DNA of 19,440 nt. Origin: Muribaculaceae bacterium (GTDB lineage Bacteria; Bacteroidota; Bacteroidia; Bacteroidales; Muribaculaceae). The translations under genes were made by a program, and so were the position numbers. Of this stretch, positions 1-9,520 are shown in pieces. The notes beneath the pieces are model-generated. The model was not told where the DNA came from. It saw only the letters and a list, made by a program, of their open reading frames with translations, and did not search any database. How positions within the stretch are numbered: position 1 is the first letter of the stretch; the number at the start of each line of letters is the position of its first letter. The stretch covers positions 1 to 19,440 of the forward strand of contig JAFYCU010000224.1 of the NCBI GenBank assembly GCA_017545095.1, read 5' to 3'.

Positions 1-1
1 C

Positions 2-3088
<3,087 letters not shown>

Positions 3089-3209
3089 CGCTCGTGGTGC
3101 CACATCGCGACGATTATGCATTGTGCATTATGCAAGGCCTTAGCTAGTGCAGCTCGCATTTTGCAGCTGCGAGCAACAACGTAGAAAAAAGCAACAAGTT
3201 TTCTTTCCC

Positions 3210-3250
3210 GACCCCGCTATGTGCGTTAACCGACATAGCGGGGTCTTTTT
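3210..3250 (+). terminator. Rho-independent terminator of rpoC
   Basis: A perfect 13-bp stem (3210-3222 with 3233-3245) closes a 10-base loop and is followed directly by TTTTT (3246-3250). It lies 122 bases after the rpoC stop and is the expected end of the rpo operon transcript. The reverse strand lacks a good U-tract, so it appears unidirectional. Confidence 0.93.
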
Positions 3251-3327
3251 AGCTTCAAGTGCTAAGTCCTATTCGCAATCACCTGATAATAAAGCTTCTT
3301 CCGAAATTTTGAGTGATGAAGCATGTA

Positions 3328-3349
3328 GAGCCGCATCACGATGCGGCTC
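3328..3349. repeat. Palindrome GAGCCGCATC-AC-GATGCGGCTC
   Basis: A perfect 10-bp inverted repeat with a 2-base spacer, preceded by GTA. No U-tract follows, so it is not a standard terminator. A related shorter palindrome (GCCGCAATGCGGC) occurs at the right edge of the window (about 19421-19433), in the btuG-like signal-sequence region, which suggests a dispersed repeat family. Confidence 0.5.
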
Positions 3350-3503
3350 CCCCGATGCAATTACTCCGTTCACGATGGGTATCACCCCACTCGGCCATCC
3401 GGCCACCACATGTGTAAGATAGAGGGGAAGCTATTTACCTGAACCACAGTCATCTCTTGATTATTCATACAACTAGCGAAACTTGAATTGATTGATTATA
3501 AAA

Positions 3504-3530
3504 GGCAACTATCTAGCAGTTGTCCCCAAT
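3504..3530. repeat. Solitary diverged copy of the MITE terminal sequence
   Basis: The 27 bases starting GGCAACTATC match the inverted ends of the element at 5961-6174, at about 21 of 27 positions against the right end read in reverse complement. Like those ends, it can fold on itself (GGCAACT/AGTTGTC). I found no partner end or target duplication nearby, so this is either a decayed remnant or a single-end repeat. Confidence 0.45.
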
Positions 3531-3671
3531 GAGCCCTGAAAGGGCGACAGACCCTAGCCGGGGGCTACGCCCCCGCTGCCAAAGGCTAATGTCCTTTTGT
3601 CTAATTTTGTTTAATTCCACCAAATTATTTTTTACACGCCACTAAATGCCGAATGTTCGGAGGAAAAATCG

Positions 3672-3679
3672 TAAATTTG
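3672..3679 (+). promoter_or_regulatory. Bacteroidetes-type -7 element (TAAATTTG) for the M24 peptidase operon
   Basis: It matches the TAnnTTTG consensus of the Bacteroidetes primary sigma factor and lies 34 bases before the ATG at 3714. The -33 region is only weakly recognisable. A small CCGAA/TTCGG hairpin sits just upstream (about 3649-3660). Confidence 0.7.
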
Positions 3680-3713
3680 CAGTCTTAAACCTCAACATCA
3701 ATCCGTATAAGAC

Positions 3714-5117
3714 ATGTTCAGCAAAGAAACCTACATCAATCGCCGCGCCCGGCTCAAGGAGCTGGTGGGCGAGGGCGTGATCATCCTGTTCGGCAACAAT
3801 GAGTCGCCTTGCAACTATCCCAATAATGCCTATTATCCGTTCCGCCAGGATTCCACGTTTCTCTATTACTTTGGCCAGCAACGCGATGGGCTGGTGGGCG
3901 TGATCGACATCGACAACAGCACCGAGACGCTGATTGGCGACGACATCGACATCGAGGACATCGTGTGGTATGGCTCGGTGGATGCCGTTGCCGAGCTTGC
4001 CGCTCAGGTGGGCGTGTCCCACAACGCGCCGATGAAGGAGCTGGCCGGCATGTGCGACGAAGCTCGCCGCCAGGGTCGCACCATCCACTTCCTGCCGCCC
4101 TATCGCCACGACACCATGATTCAGCTCATGGACCTGCTCGGCCTGCACCCGCGCGACCAGCGCGCCGCCGTGAGCCACCGCCTGCGCATGGCCGTGATTG
4201 AGATGCGCAGCGCCAAAGAGCCGCAGGAAATCGAAGAGCTGGAACGCGCCGCCCACATCGGCTACATGATGCACACCACCGCCATGCGGCTGGTCAAGCC
4301 CGGCGTGACCGAGAAATACATCGGCGGTCAGGTTGATGGCATCGCCCACAGCCTGGGTGCCCACGAGAGCTTTGCCACCATTTTCTCGCAACATGGCGAA
4401 ATCATGCACGGCAACCCGTCGATGGCCGTGCTCGAGGCCGGCCGTCTGGCCCTGTGCGACGCCGGAGCCGAGACCGTGAACTTCTACTGCAGCGACCACA
4501 CGCGCACCATGCCCGTGAGCGGACACTACACCACGCGCCAACGCGAAATCTACGACATTATGGTGGAATGCCACGACCATGCCCTGGCCATCGCTAAACC
4601 TGGGGTGAAATACATGGATGTTCATCTGAGCGTGTGCCGCCTGATGACCGAACGCCTCAAGGAGCTGGGGCTGATGCGCGGCGATGTGGACGAGGCCGTG
4701 GCAGCCGGCGCACACGCCATGTTCCTGCCTCACGGACTGGGGCACATGATGGGCATGGACGTGCACGACATGGAAGGCTTGGACCAGATCTATGTGGGCT
4801 TTGACGAAGAAACGCGTCCCCGTCTTGACCAGTTCGGCACCAACTGCCTGCGCATGGGCCGCCGTCTGCAAGAAGGCTTCGTGGTTACCGACGAACCGGG
4901 CATCTACTTCATTCCGGCCTTGATCGACGACTGGCGTGCCAGCGGTCACTGCGCCGAGTGGCTCAACTTCGACAAGCTGGAGACCTACAAAGACTTTGGC
5001 GGCATACGCATCGAGGACGACATCCTCATCACCGCCAATGGCTGCCGTTTCCTGGGCGAGGAGCGCATTCCTTATCATGCCGACGACGTTGAAGCCTTTA
5101 TGGCCCAGAACCAATAA
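3714..5117 (+). CDS. pepP: M24-family Xaa-Pro aminopeptidase (aminopeptidase P)
   Basis: This metallopeptidase releases the N-terminal residue from peptides with proline in position two. The 467-residue length and two-domain layout fit: an N-terminal creatinase-like domain (about 1-170, containing NAYYPFRQDSTFLYYFG) and a C-terminal pita-bread catalytic domain. All five expected dinuclear-metal ligands are visible: Asp249 (LCDAGAE), Asp261 (SDHTRT), His344 (HGLGHMMG), Glu394 (TDEPGIYF) and Glu434 (GIRIEDD). No signal peptide is seen, so it should be cytoplasmic. The ATG start follows a TAAATTTG promoter. The menG/ubiE-like gene begins about 32 bases after its stop, suggesting co-transcription, although the two functions are not obviously linked. 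The long open frame on the opposite strand is a codon-bias shadow. Confidence 0.95.
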   Translation: MFSKETYINRRARLKELVGEGVIILFGNNESPCNYPNNAYYPFRQDSTFLYYFGQQRDGLVGVIDIDNSTETLIGDDIDIEDIVWYGSVDAVAELAAQVGVSHNAPMKELAGMCDEARRQGRTIHFLPPYRHDTMIQLMDLLGLHPRDQRAAVSHRLRMAVIEMRSAKEPQEIEELERAAHIGYMMHTTAMRLVKPGVTEKYIGGQVDGIAHSLGAHESFATIFSQHGEIMHGNPSMAVLEAGRLALCDAGAETVNFYCSDHTRTMPVSGHYTTRQREIYDIMVECHDHALAIAKPGVKYMDVHLSVCRLMTERLKELGLMRGDVDEAVAAGAHAMFLPHGLGHMMGMDVHDMEGLDQIYVGFDEETRPRLDQFGTNCLRMGRRLQEGFVVTDEPGIYFIPALIDDWRASGHCAEWLNFDKLETYKDFGGIRIEDDILITANGCRFLGEERIPYHADDVEAFMAQNQ

Positions 5118-5149
5118 CCCATGCCTTGCAACCCTTATCAGGCACAACG

Positions 5150-5944
5150 GTGAACCCGACCAATCAAGCCACTCCTGCCCGCACCGTGGAGCAAATCAAG
5201 CCCTACGGCGGGCAGGAGGCTAAACATGAGCAGGTGGAGCAGATGTTCGACAGCATCGCTCCTGCCTACGACTTCATGAACCGTGCCATGACACTGGGCA
5301 TCGACCGCTGGTGGCGACGTGTGGCCGTGCGGCATGCCAAGCGGCACTTGGCCTCGTCGCCGCCACATCGCGATGCGGCGGCGCAGGTGCTCGACGTGGC
5401 CACGGGAACCGGCGACTTCGCCATCCTGCTGCACCAGTCGCTGCCTCCCTGCCAGGTGACGGGCATCGACTTGAGTCAAGGGATGCTCGAGGTGGCGCAA
5501 CGCAAGGTGGCGCAACGCCAGCTGCAAAACACCATCCACTTCATGCAAGGCGACTGCCTGGCCATGCCGTTCGAGGGCAACGCGTTCGACGCGGTGACGG
5601 TGGCGTTTGGCGTGCGCAACTTCGAGCATATCGACCAAGGCTATCGCGAGATGCTGCGCGTGTTGCGGCCCGGAGGGCTAGTATGTGTGGTGGAGCTGTC
5701 CACCCCCCGCAACAAGCTCATCCGCTGGTTCTATGACCTGTACACGCTGCGCATCATTCCGGCCATGGGCGCACTCAAGAGCGGCGACAGCAGTGCCTAT
5801 CGCTATCTGCCACTATCCATTGCCGCTGTGCCACAAGGCGAGGAAATGCTCGAACTGATGCAGGCCGCCGGCTTTGAACACTGCCAGCAGCAGCGGCTCA
5901 CCTTGGGCACCTGCACCATCTACACCGGCGTGAAACCACAATGA
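5150..5944 (+). CDS. menG: Demethylmenaquinone methyltransferase (UbiE/MenG/COQ5 family)
   Basis: This is a SAM-dependent C-methyltransferase that converts demethylmenaquinone to menaquinone, the last step of menaquinone synthesis. From the chosen start, the N-terminal family block IKPYGGQEAKHEQVEQMFD and IAPAYDFMNRAMTLGIDRWWR is followed by SAM motif I VLDVATGTGDFA (about 80-91). Next come GIDLSQGML (motif II), QGDCLAMPFEGNAFDAV, the family-diagnostic FGVRNFEH (about 153-160) and RPGG. The GTG at 5150 is preferred because the family usually begins shortly before the KPY block; an in-frame TTG at 5126 is the alternative, and the nearby ATG at 5121 is out of frame. In Bacteroidales, which make menaquinone but not ubiquinone, MenG is the expected role. 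It is probably co-transcribed with the upstream peptidase. A MITE lies just downstream. Confidence 0.92.
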   Translation: MNPTNQATPARTVEQIKPYGGQEAKHEQVEQMFDSIAPAYDFMNRAMTLGIDRWWRRVAVRHAKRHLASSPPHRDAAAQVLDVATGTGDFAILLHQSLPPCQVTGIDLSQGMLEVAQRKVAQRQLQNTIHFMQGDCLAMPFEGNAFDAVTVAFGVRNFEHIDQGYREMLRVLRPGGLVCVVELSTPRNKLIRWFYDLYTLRIIPAMGALKSGDSSAYRYLPLSIAAVPQGEEMLELMQAAGFEHCQQQRLTLGTCTIYTGVKPQ

Positions 5945-5952
5945 TTGACCCA

Positions 5953-5960
5953 ATAGCACA
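5953..5960. repeat. Left target-site duplication ATAGCACA
   Basis: Eight bases immediately left of the MITE, identical to 6175-6182 immediately right of it. Confidence 0.8.
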
Positions 5961-6174
5961 GGCAACTATCGCGAAGTTGCCCCCACAATGATTGTTACAA
6001 CAGCTCCCCCCTCTAAGAGCTCTAAGAGAGGGGGTTAGGGGGAGTATGATTCGCCAAATCATTGATAACCAATCGCTTCACCACACCTCTCAGCCACTTC
6101 GTGACAGCTCCCCTAATTAGGGGAGCAGCTAAAAGCACACTATTTTAATTGGGGGCAACTTCGCGGTAGTCGCC
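5961..6174. mobile_element. MITE-like non-autonomous element (214 bp) with terminal inverted repeats and 8-bp target duplication
   Basis: The first 25 bases (starting GGCAACTATCGCGAAGTTGC) match the reverse complement of the last 25 (6150-6174) at 23 of 25 positions. The element is flanked by exact 8-bp direct repeats ATAGCACA at 5953-5960 and 6175-6182, the expected footprint of transposition. It has no coding capacity. The interior contains further foldbacks: CCCCCTCT/AGAGGGGG at about 6006-6033 and a perfect 20-bp palindrome at 6107-6126. Each end can also fold on itself. No transposase is present, so it would have been mobilised in trans by an unidentified element. It fills most of the menG-FKBP intergenic space. 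Confidence 0.85.
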
Positions 6175-6182
6175 ATAGCACA
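6175..6182. repeat. Right target-site duplication ATAGCACA
   Basis: Eight bases immediately right of the MITE, identical to 5953-5960. Confidence 0.8.
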
Positions 6183-6241
6183 AGGAGCATAGGGCTAACG
6201 TTAAAAAATCGGTATTTCAACAGCTATATGGATTTTATTCG

Positions 6242-6249
6242 TAATTTTG
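6242..6249 (+). promoter_or_regulatory. Bacteroidetes-type -7 element (TAATTTTG) for the FKBP gene
   Basis: It matches TAnnTTTG and lies 22 bases before the ATG at 6272. The -33 element is not clear. The promoter lies outside the MITE, about 60 bases from its right end, so the insertion did not remove it. Confidence 0.65.
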
Positions 6250-6271
6250 CAACAAATATCCTACTCCGACG

Positions 6272-6814
6272 ATGAAAAAGATTCTGCTTTACATCATGGT
6301 TTCCATGGCATTGATGGCCATCACCAGTTGCTTAGGCAACAGTGTGGAAGACGAATACAAGAGCTGGCGCGAGGCCAACGATGAATGGTTTGCCCGCCAG
6401 AAAGCCAATACCGACTACTACACCACCGTGACAGCCCCCTGGGACGTCAACGGCCATGTGCTCATGCACTGGTTCAACGACACGATGGTCACGCGCACCC
6501 AACCGCGCCCGCTCTTCAGCTCAACGGTCGATGTGAAATACCGCGGCATGACCAAGGATGCCACCCCCTTCGACTCGAGCTATCTACGCACCTCGCCAGC
6601 CGACAGCATCCTGCGCACGCAGCTGAATGCGACATCGCTCATCGAGGGATGGTCGGTGGCCCTCACACGCATGCATGTGGGCGACAGCTGCCGCGTGGTG
6701 ATTCCCTACACTCTCGCCTACGGCTCCTATAAAATGAGTGAGGTGATATTGCCCTACACCGCCCTTGTGTTCGACATCAAGCTCGTCGACATCTACGGCT
6801 ACGAAACGCACTGA
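6272..6814 (+). CDS. Lipoprotein FKBP-type peptidyl-prolyl cis-trans isomerase
   Basis: The protein has 180 residues. The N-terminus MKKILLYIMVSMALMAITSC is a lipoprotein signal peptide with the lipobox Cys at residue 20, so it should be anchored in the cell envelope. The C-terminal half has the FKBP fold pattern: VDVKYRGMTKDATPFDSSY, then LIEGWSVALTRMHVGDSCRVVIPYTLAYG and a closing LVFDIKLVDIYGY strand. The usual FKBP IPPN segment before the last strand is replaced by ILPYT, so activity may be altered. The likely role is proline isomerisation or chaperoning during folding of envelope proteins. The gene stands alone with its own promoter and ends 6 bases from the convergent acidic-protein gene, with no terminator hairpin seen between them. 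Confidence 0.88.
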   Translation: MKKILLYIMVSMALMAITSCLGNSVEDEYKSWREANDEWFARQKANTDYYTTVTAPWDVNGHVLMHWFNDTMVTRTQPRPLFSSTVDVKYRGMTKDATPFDSSYLRTSPADSILRTQLNATSLIEGWSVALTRMHVGDSCRVVIPYTLAYGSYKMSEVILPYTALVFDIKLVDIYGYETH

Positions 6815-6820
6815 GGCACG

Positions 6821-7201
6821 TCAGTTGTCCATCAGGTAGTGGCGTAATCGGCGCAGGCGGCGTTTGTTGCGTCGCGTGCCGCTCAGGTAGCGCGCAAGCT
6901 CCTCCTCATACTCGTCTTCATCCAGAATTTCCTCATCCACATCCAGCTCGTCGTAGTCGCTTTCGATGTCGAGATTCAAGTCCAGGTCGTCCTCCTCGGG
7001 CGGCTCGTTGTAGTCGAGGTCATCGCCATCGTCATCTTCATCGTCGTAGTCATAGGTGGCTTCCTCGTGCTGCACATCGTTGGAAGGAACACTGCCTGCA
7101 ACCGCGCCGGGTGCAGCCACCATCGCACGCTCGCCCATCAATTGCGGCGTGTTGCCACCATCACCCTCGCTCCATTCACCGCTCTGTGGGTCATAATGCA
7201 T
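6821..7201 (-). CDS. Highly acidic hypothetical protein with Arg-rich C-terminal tail
   Basis: I do not recognise a family for this protein of about 126 residues starting MHYDPQSGEW. The central section (about 48-105) is almost entirely Asp, Glu and Tyr (for example EDDDGDDLDYNEPPEEDDLD), and the last ~25 residues are basic (RRNKRRLRRLRHYL). There is no signal peptide and no membrane segment. The ATG at 7201 lies 2 bases after the stop of the small membrane-protein gene (TGA-AG-ATG), so translation is probably coupled. A longer frame running upstream would overlap that gene and is rejected. The charge segregation suggests a disordered protein that binds a partner, for example a basic protein or the membrane protein next door, but this is inference. 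Confidence 0.7.
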   Translation of the reverse strand: MHYDPQSGEWSEGDGGNTPQLMGERAMVAAPGAVAGSVPSNDVQHEEATYDYDDEDDDGDDLDYNEPPEEDDLDLNLDIESDYDELDVDEEILDEDEYEEELARYLSGTRRNKRRLRRLRHYLMDN

Positions 7202-7203
7202 CT

Positions 7204-7395
7204 TCACCGGCGGCCCAACGAGTGTTTGGTGGATTTGTTTTTTTTGACAAACTTGGAGGTAACGATTGAAGCTATCACAAACACAGCGGCTAACACAGCC
7301 CATGCCAGTGGCCAAAAACCAGTGGCCAAAATCACCAGCACCGCGGCAACAACCGCGGTCACACACGACGTGTTGGCTGCAGATTGTTCGGTCAT
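7204..7395 (-). CDS. Small two-helix membrane protein (63 aa), hypothetical
   Basis: The protein starts MTEQSAANTS and has two hydrophobic stretches, VTAVVAAVLVILATGFW (about 12-28) and LAWAVLAAVFVIASIV (about 30-45), joined by a very short turn. It ends in a basic tail (KFVKKNKSTKHSLGRR). That pattern indicates a membrane hairpin with a positively charged cytoplasmic tail. The ATG at 7395 is chosen because upstream sequence in the same frame runs through the tRNA-Thr terminator and the tRNA itself. The stop is 2 bases before the acidic protein's ATG. Its basic tail next to an acidic partner hints at a functional pair. No family was recognised. No clear promoter was seen between the tRNA terminator and the ATG, so expression may depend on read-through. 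Confidence 0.65.
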   Translation of the reverse strand: MTEQSAANTSCVTAVVAAVLVILATGFWPLAWAVLAAVFVIASIVTSKFVKKNKSTKHSLGRR

Positions 7396-7410
7396 AACTA
7401 TGCTAAAGCT

Positions 7411-7447
7411 AAAAATCCACCGCAGTCCTCGATTTGGGCTGCGGTGG
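7411..7447 (-). terminator. Rho-independent terminator downstream of tRNA-Thr
   Basis: Read on the minus strand, a perfect 9-bp stem (CCACCGCAG/CTGCGGTGG; 7439-7447 with 7417-7425) with a 13-base loop is followed by ATTTTTAG. It starts 10 bases after the tRNA 3' end and ends 15 bases before the ATG of the small membrane-protein gene. Confidence 0.85.
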
Positions 7448-7457
7448 CTTGTTGTTG

Positions 7458-7530
7458 AGCCGCGAGCGGGACTCGAACCCGCGACCTTTTCGTTACGAAT
7501 GAAATGCTCTACCAACTGAGCTATTGCGGC
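7458..7530 (-). tRNA. tRNA-Thr (anticodon CGU)
   Basis: The 73-nt gene folds as a standard cloverleaf. The acceptor is GCCGCAA with TCGCGGC, the D-arm GCTC/GAGC with loop AGTTGGTAGA, the anticodon loop TTCGTAA (anticodon CGU, threonine) and the T-arm GCGGG-TTCGAGT-CCCGC. CCA is not encoded. Two A-C oppositions appear, one in the acceptor stem (positions 6 and 67) and one at the base of the anticodon loop (31 and 39). All other features are canonical. A promoter sits about 30 bases upstream and an intrinsic terminator follows. Confidence 0.95.
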
Positions 7531-7559
7531 TGATGCAAGCGTCATTTTGCTTTGCGGCT

Positions 7560-7632
7560 GCAAAGGTAATGCTTTTTTCTGAATCCACAAGCATTTTCAG
7601 CGTTTTTTTTCATTTTTCGCCAAATCTTTGGC
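7560..7632. repeat. Direct repeat copy A (~73 bp) carrying a promoter
   Basis: It matches 9521-9592 with one substitution and one base of length difference in a T-run (8 versus 7). It contains the CTTG/TACCTTTG promoter (minus strand), A/T-runs and a CGCCAAA/TTTGGCG palindrome at the distal end. Copies A and B lie in the same orientation, 1961 bp apart, and enclose the LRR gene exactly. Confidence 0.93.
7561..7591 (-). promoter_or_regulatory. Promoter of tRNA-Thr (CTTG-N19-TACCTTTG), inside repeat copy A
   Basis: On the minus strand the -7 element TACCTTTG (7568 to 7561) is preceded at 19 bases by CTTG as a -33 element. It ends 30 bases before the tRNA 5' end, which leaves a short leader. 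The same promoter occurs in repeat copy B in front of the LRR gene. Confidence 0.75.
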
Positions 7633-7652
7633 GGAAATCTTAGGCAGATAAA

Positions 7653-9452
7653 TCATTTGCCGAGCATGATATTCACCAACTCATTCACATCATCAATGTC
7701 GATTTGGTAGTCACCATTCAAATCATGAAGAAAGAAGTCCAACCCCTTAGGCTTGTCTAAGCGACGCAATAACACGTTAAAGAATTGGTTCACATCATTA
7801 ATATCAGCAGCGAAATCGTTGTTGACATCACCCAATGGGCCAATTTCTTTAACATTAAAAGCTCGGCTGTAAATATCTTTGTTATAGGCATCAACCGAAC
7901 CTTGAGGGCAATAGAGTGTGCATACATCATTATAGAAAAACGTGTATCTATTCCAGTCGCGAGGTTCGGGCGGAACGGGAGAGTATGATACGAGATGTTC
8001 CAGACCAATACACGAGCCTATGGTGAGATGCCCCATTTTTTGTAGGTTTTCTGGCATGTTGATGATACTCAAACTTGTGCAGTTACTGAAAGCATAATCG
8101 CTTATGTATTTCACCGTGGATGGCACACGCAGCGTTTTCAGGTTCTCGAAATGGTCGAATGCCGATCCACCGATGTAAACCAATCCCTTGGGCAGAATCA
8201 CCTGCTCGCACCAGTCGCCACAAGCCGTGAAACCACCATCAGCAACACATCGCGTGCCAGTCTTGATGCGCAGGCACTCGTCACCGAATCCCTTGCCAAA
8301 GGCCACTGGCCCCAGATACACCACGCCCATGGGCTGACGTTTATACCAAGCTGTGCTTACTAATTGGCTTCGCCAAACCTCAATTCCATTTGGGACATAA
8401 ATGGAATCAAGCGCATAGCAATTATCGAATACACCTATTCCAACCTGCTTGATTGCATCGTTGAGAATGATGGACGTGAGTTCGGTGCAGCCAGAAAAAG
8501 CACTGTTGGCTACTGCAGCCACACCATCGGGCAAGCGATATTCACCTGATTTCCCACCCGGACAAATCACCAAGATGTCACCTTGCTTGGAAAATAGTAT
8601 TCCATCAACCGATGAGAAACAGGGATTTCCAGCAGCCACATCAATGGCATCAAGATTGGCAGTACCAGCAAATGCTTCTTGAGCCACACAGCTAACGCTG
8701 GCAGGTAGCGTGACATTCTTGATTGAAGTGTAAGCAAAGGCTTCAACATCAATGGTGTCCACTCCTTCGTGTAGCTCTATAGTCTGCAAGTTTTTATTTT
8801 GGCAGAATGCACAAGAGCCAATGTACCTCACATTTCCCGGGATGGACACTCGTGTGAGTCCACAGTTGTAGAAAGCGGCATGTTCGATGTCAGTGAGCGA
8901 AGATGGCAGTTCACCCACATCGGTGAGCCAGTAGCACCCAGCAAACGCTTGAATAGCGATTTCGCGCACCGAACTACCCAATTGCAACTTGGTGATAGGT
9001 GTGTAGATAAACGCACAACCACCGATAGCCGTCACGTTGTCGGGAATAACGAGTGTACCACTCAACCGAGTCTCGCCAAACGCCCAACCGCCAATGGTGG
9101 TCAGCGATTTGGGTAAATCCACATGCTCCAGCTTACTAAAATAAAATGCCTCATGACCGATGCGGGCAAGACCTTCGGGGAGCGTTACACTTTGCAATTC
9201 ACTCATGCAGAACGCCTCGTCGCCTATGGCAGTCACCTTCCATTCCATACCACCGCCATCGGTCACCATAGCGGGAATATCAATCGCTGTGAGCGTTCTA
9301 TATGCGACCGATGGCGCCACCTCCACGGTGTGCGCCACAGAGTCGGTAACATGATAGCTGATGCCATCGCAAACAAACTGGTCCTCTTGTTGAGCAGCAA
9401 CCGAGATTGCCGCTAAAATCACGGCAATAAGCATAAAAAGTCTATTGTTCAT
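7653..9452 (-). CDS. BspA-type leucine-rich-repeat surface protein with C-terminal dockerin-like module
   Basis: The protein is secreted, about 599 residues from the preferred start MNNRLFMLIAVILAAISVAAQ, a type I signal peptide. An upstream in-frame start at 9506 would lie almost on the transcription start and would bury the signal peptide. The body holds roughly a dozen LRR_5/BspA repeats (for example VTAIGDEAFCMSELQSVTLP and KYISDYAFSNCTSLSIINMP). The last ~59 residues form two EF-hand-like dockerin repeats, GDVNNDFAADINDVNQFFNVLL and DLNGDYQIDIDDVNELVNIML (split here at the natural boundary). BspA-like proteins are usually surface adhesins or binding proteins. The gene is more AT-rich than its neighbours and is enclosed by 73-bp direct repeats, both signs of acquisition or duplication. 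Its promoter is in repeat copy B. Confidence 0.9.
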   Translation of the reverse strand: MNNRLFMLIAVILAAISVAAQQEDQFVCDGISYHVTDSVAHTVEVAPSVAYRTLTAIDIPAMVTDGGGMEWKVTAIGDEAFCMSELQSVTLPEGLARIGHEAFYFSKLEHVDLPKSLTTIGGWAFGETRLSGTLVIPDNVTAIGGCAFIYTPITKLQLGSSVREIAIQAFAGCYWLTDVGELPSSLTDIEHAAFYNCGLTRVSIPGNVRYIGSCAFCQNKNLQTIELHEGVDTIDVEAFAYTSIKNVTLPASVSCVAQEAFAGTANLDAIDVAAGNPCFSSVDGILFSKQGDILVICPGGKSGEYRLPDGVAAVANSAFSGCTELTSIILNDAIKQVGIGVFDNCYALDSIYVPNGIEVWRSQLVSTAWYKRQPMGVVYLGPVAFGKGFGDECLRIKTGTRCVADGGFTACGDWCEQVILPKGLVYIGGSAFDHFENLKTLRVPSTVKYISDYAFSNCTSLSIINMPENLQKMGHLTIGSCIGLEHLVSYSPVPPEPRDWNRYTFFYNDVCTLYCPQGSVDAYNKDIYSRAFNVKEIGPLGDVNNDFAADINDVNQFFNVLLRRLDKPKGLDFFLHDLNGDYQIDIDDVNELVNIMLGK

Positions 9453-9520
9453 TGTGTAATATATTAATTGTTTGACAAGACTCACAATGCAAGTCACAAA
9501 AGACACCTATAGTTTTAATG

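Larger units (their letters stand above)
3089..3713. other. Non-coding stretch between rpoC and the M24 peptidase gene, rich in palindromes
   Basis: Apart from the rpoC terminator and the promoter of the next gene, this 625-base stretch holds no convincing gene. It contains a short repetitive tract (TGCATTGTGC/TGCATTATGC, about 3113-3137), a 7-bp-stem hairpin (3152-3174), a 10-bp-stem palindrome GAGCCGCATC/GATGCGGCTC (3328-3349) and an end-like copy of the MITE described at 5961 (3504-3530). It also holds a GCCCT/AGGGC hairpin (about 3534-3546) and a CGGGGGC/GCCCCCG hairpin (3559-3575). It reads like an accumulation site for small dispersed repeats. Confidence 0.6.

Noticed and set aside
3147..3422. 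91-codon plus-strand frame after rpoC
   Set aside because: It runs through the rpoC terminator and small palindromes, has low-complexity composition, no promoter and no recognisable domain.
3642..5147. 501-codon frame antisense to the M24 peptidase gene
   Set aside because: It is His/Val/Ala-rich, arises from GC-rich codon bias of the true gene, and the sense strand has all catalytic residues.
5961..6174. Full insertion sequence
   Set aside because: 214 bp with no transposase frame; classed as a non-autonomous element.
7067..7519. 150-codon plus-strand frame across the small genes and tRNA
   Set aside because: It crosses the tRNA on the opposite strand and lacks coding signatures.
7204..7590. 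128-codon form of the small membrane protein with a longer N-terminus
   Set aside because: The extra N-terminal part is a translation of tRNA-Thr and its terminator. The ATG at 7395 was used instead.
7613..7632. Terminator for the LRR gene (CGCCAAA/TTTGGCG palindrome)
   Set aside because: In the direction of the LRR transcript the stem is followed by A-runs, not T, so it does not fit an intrinsic terminator.
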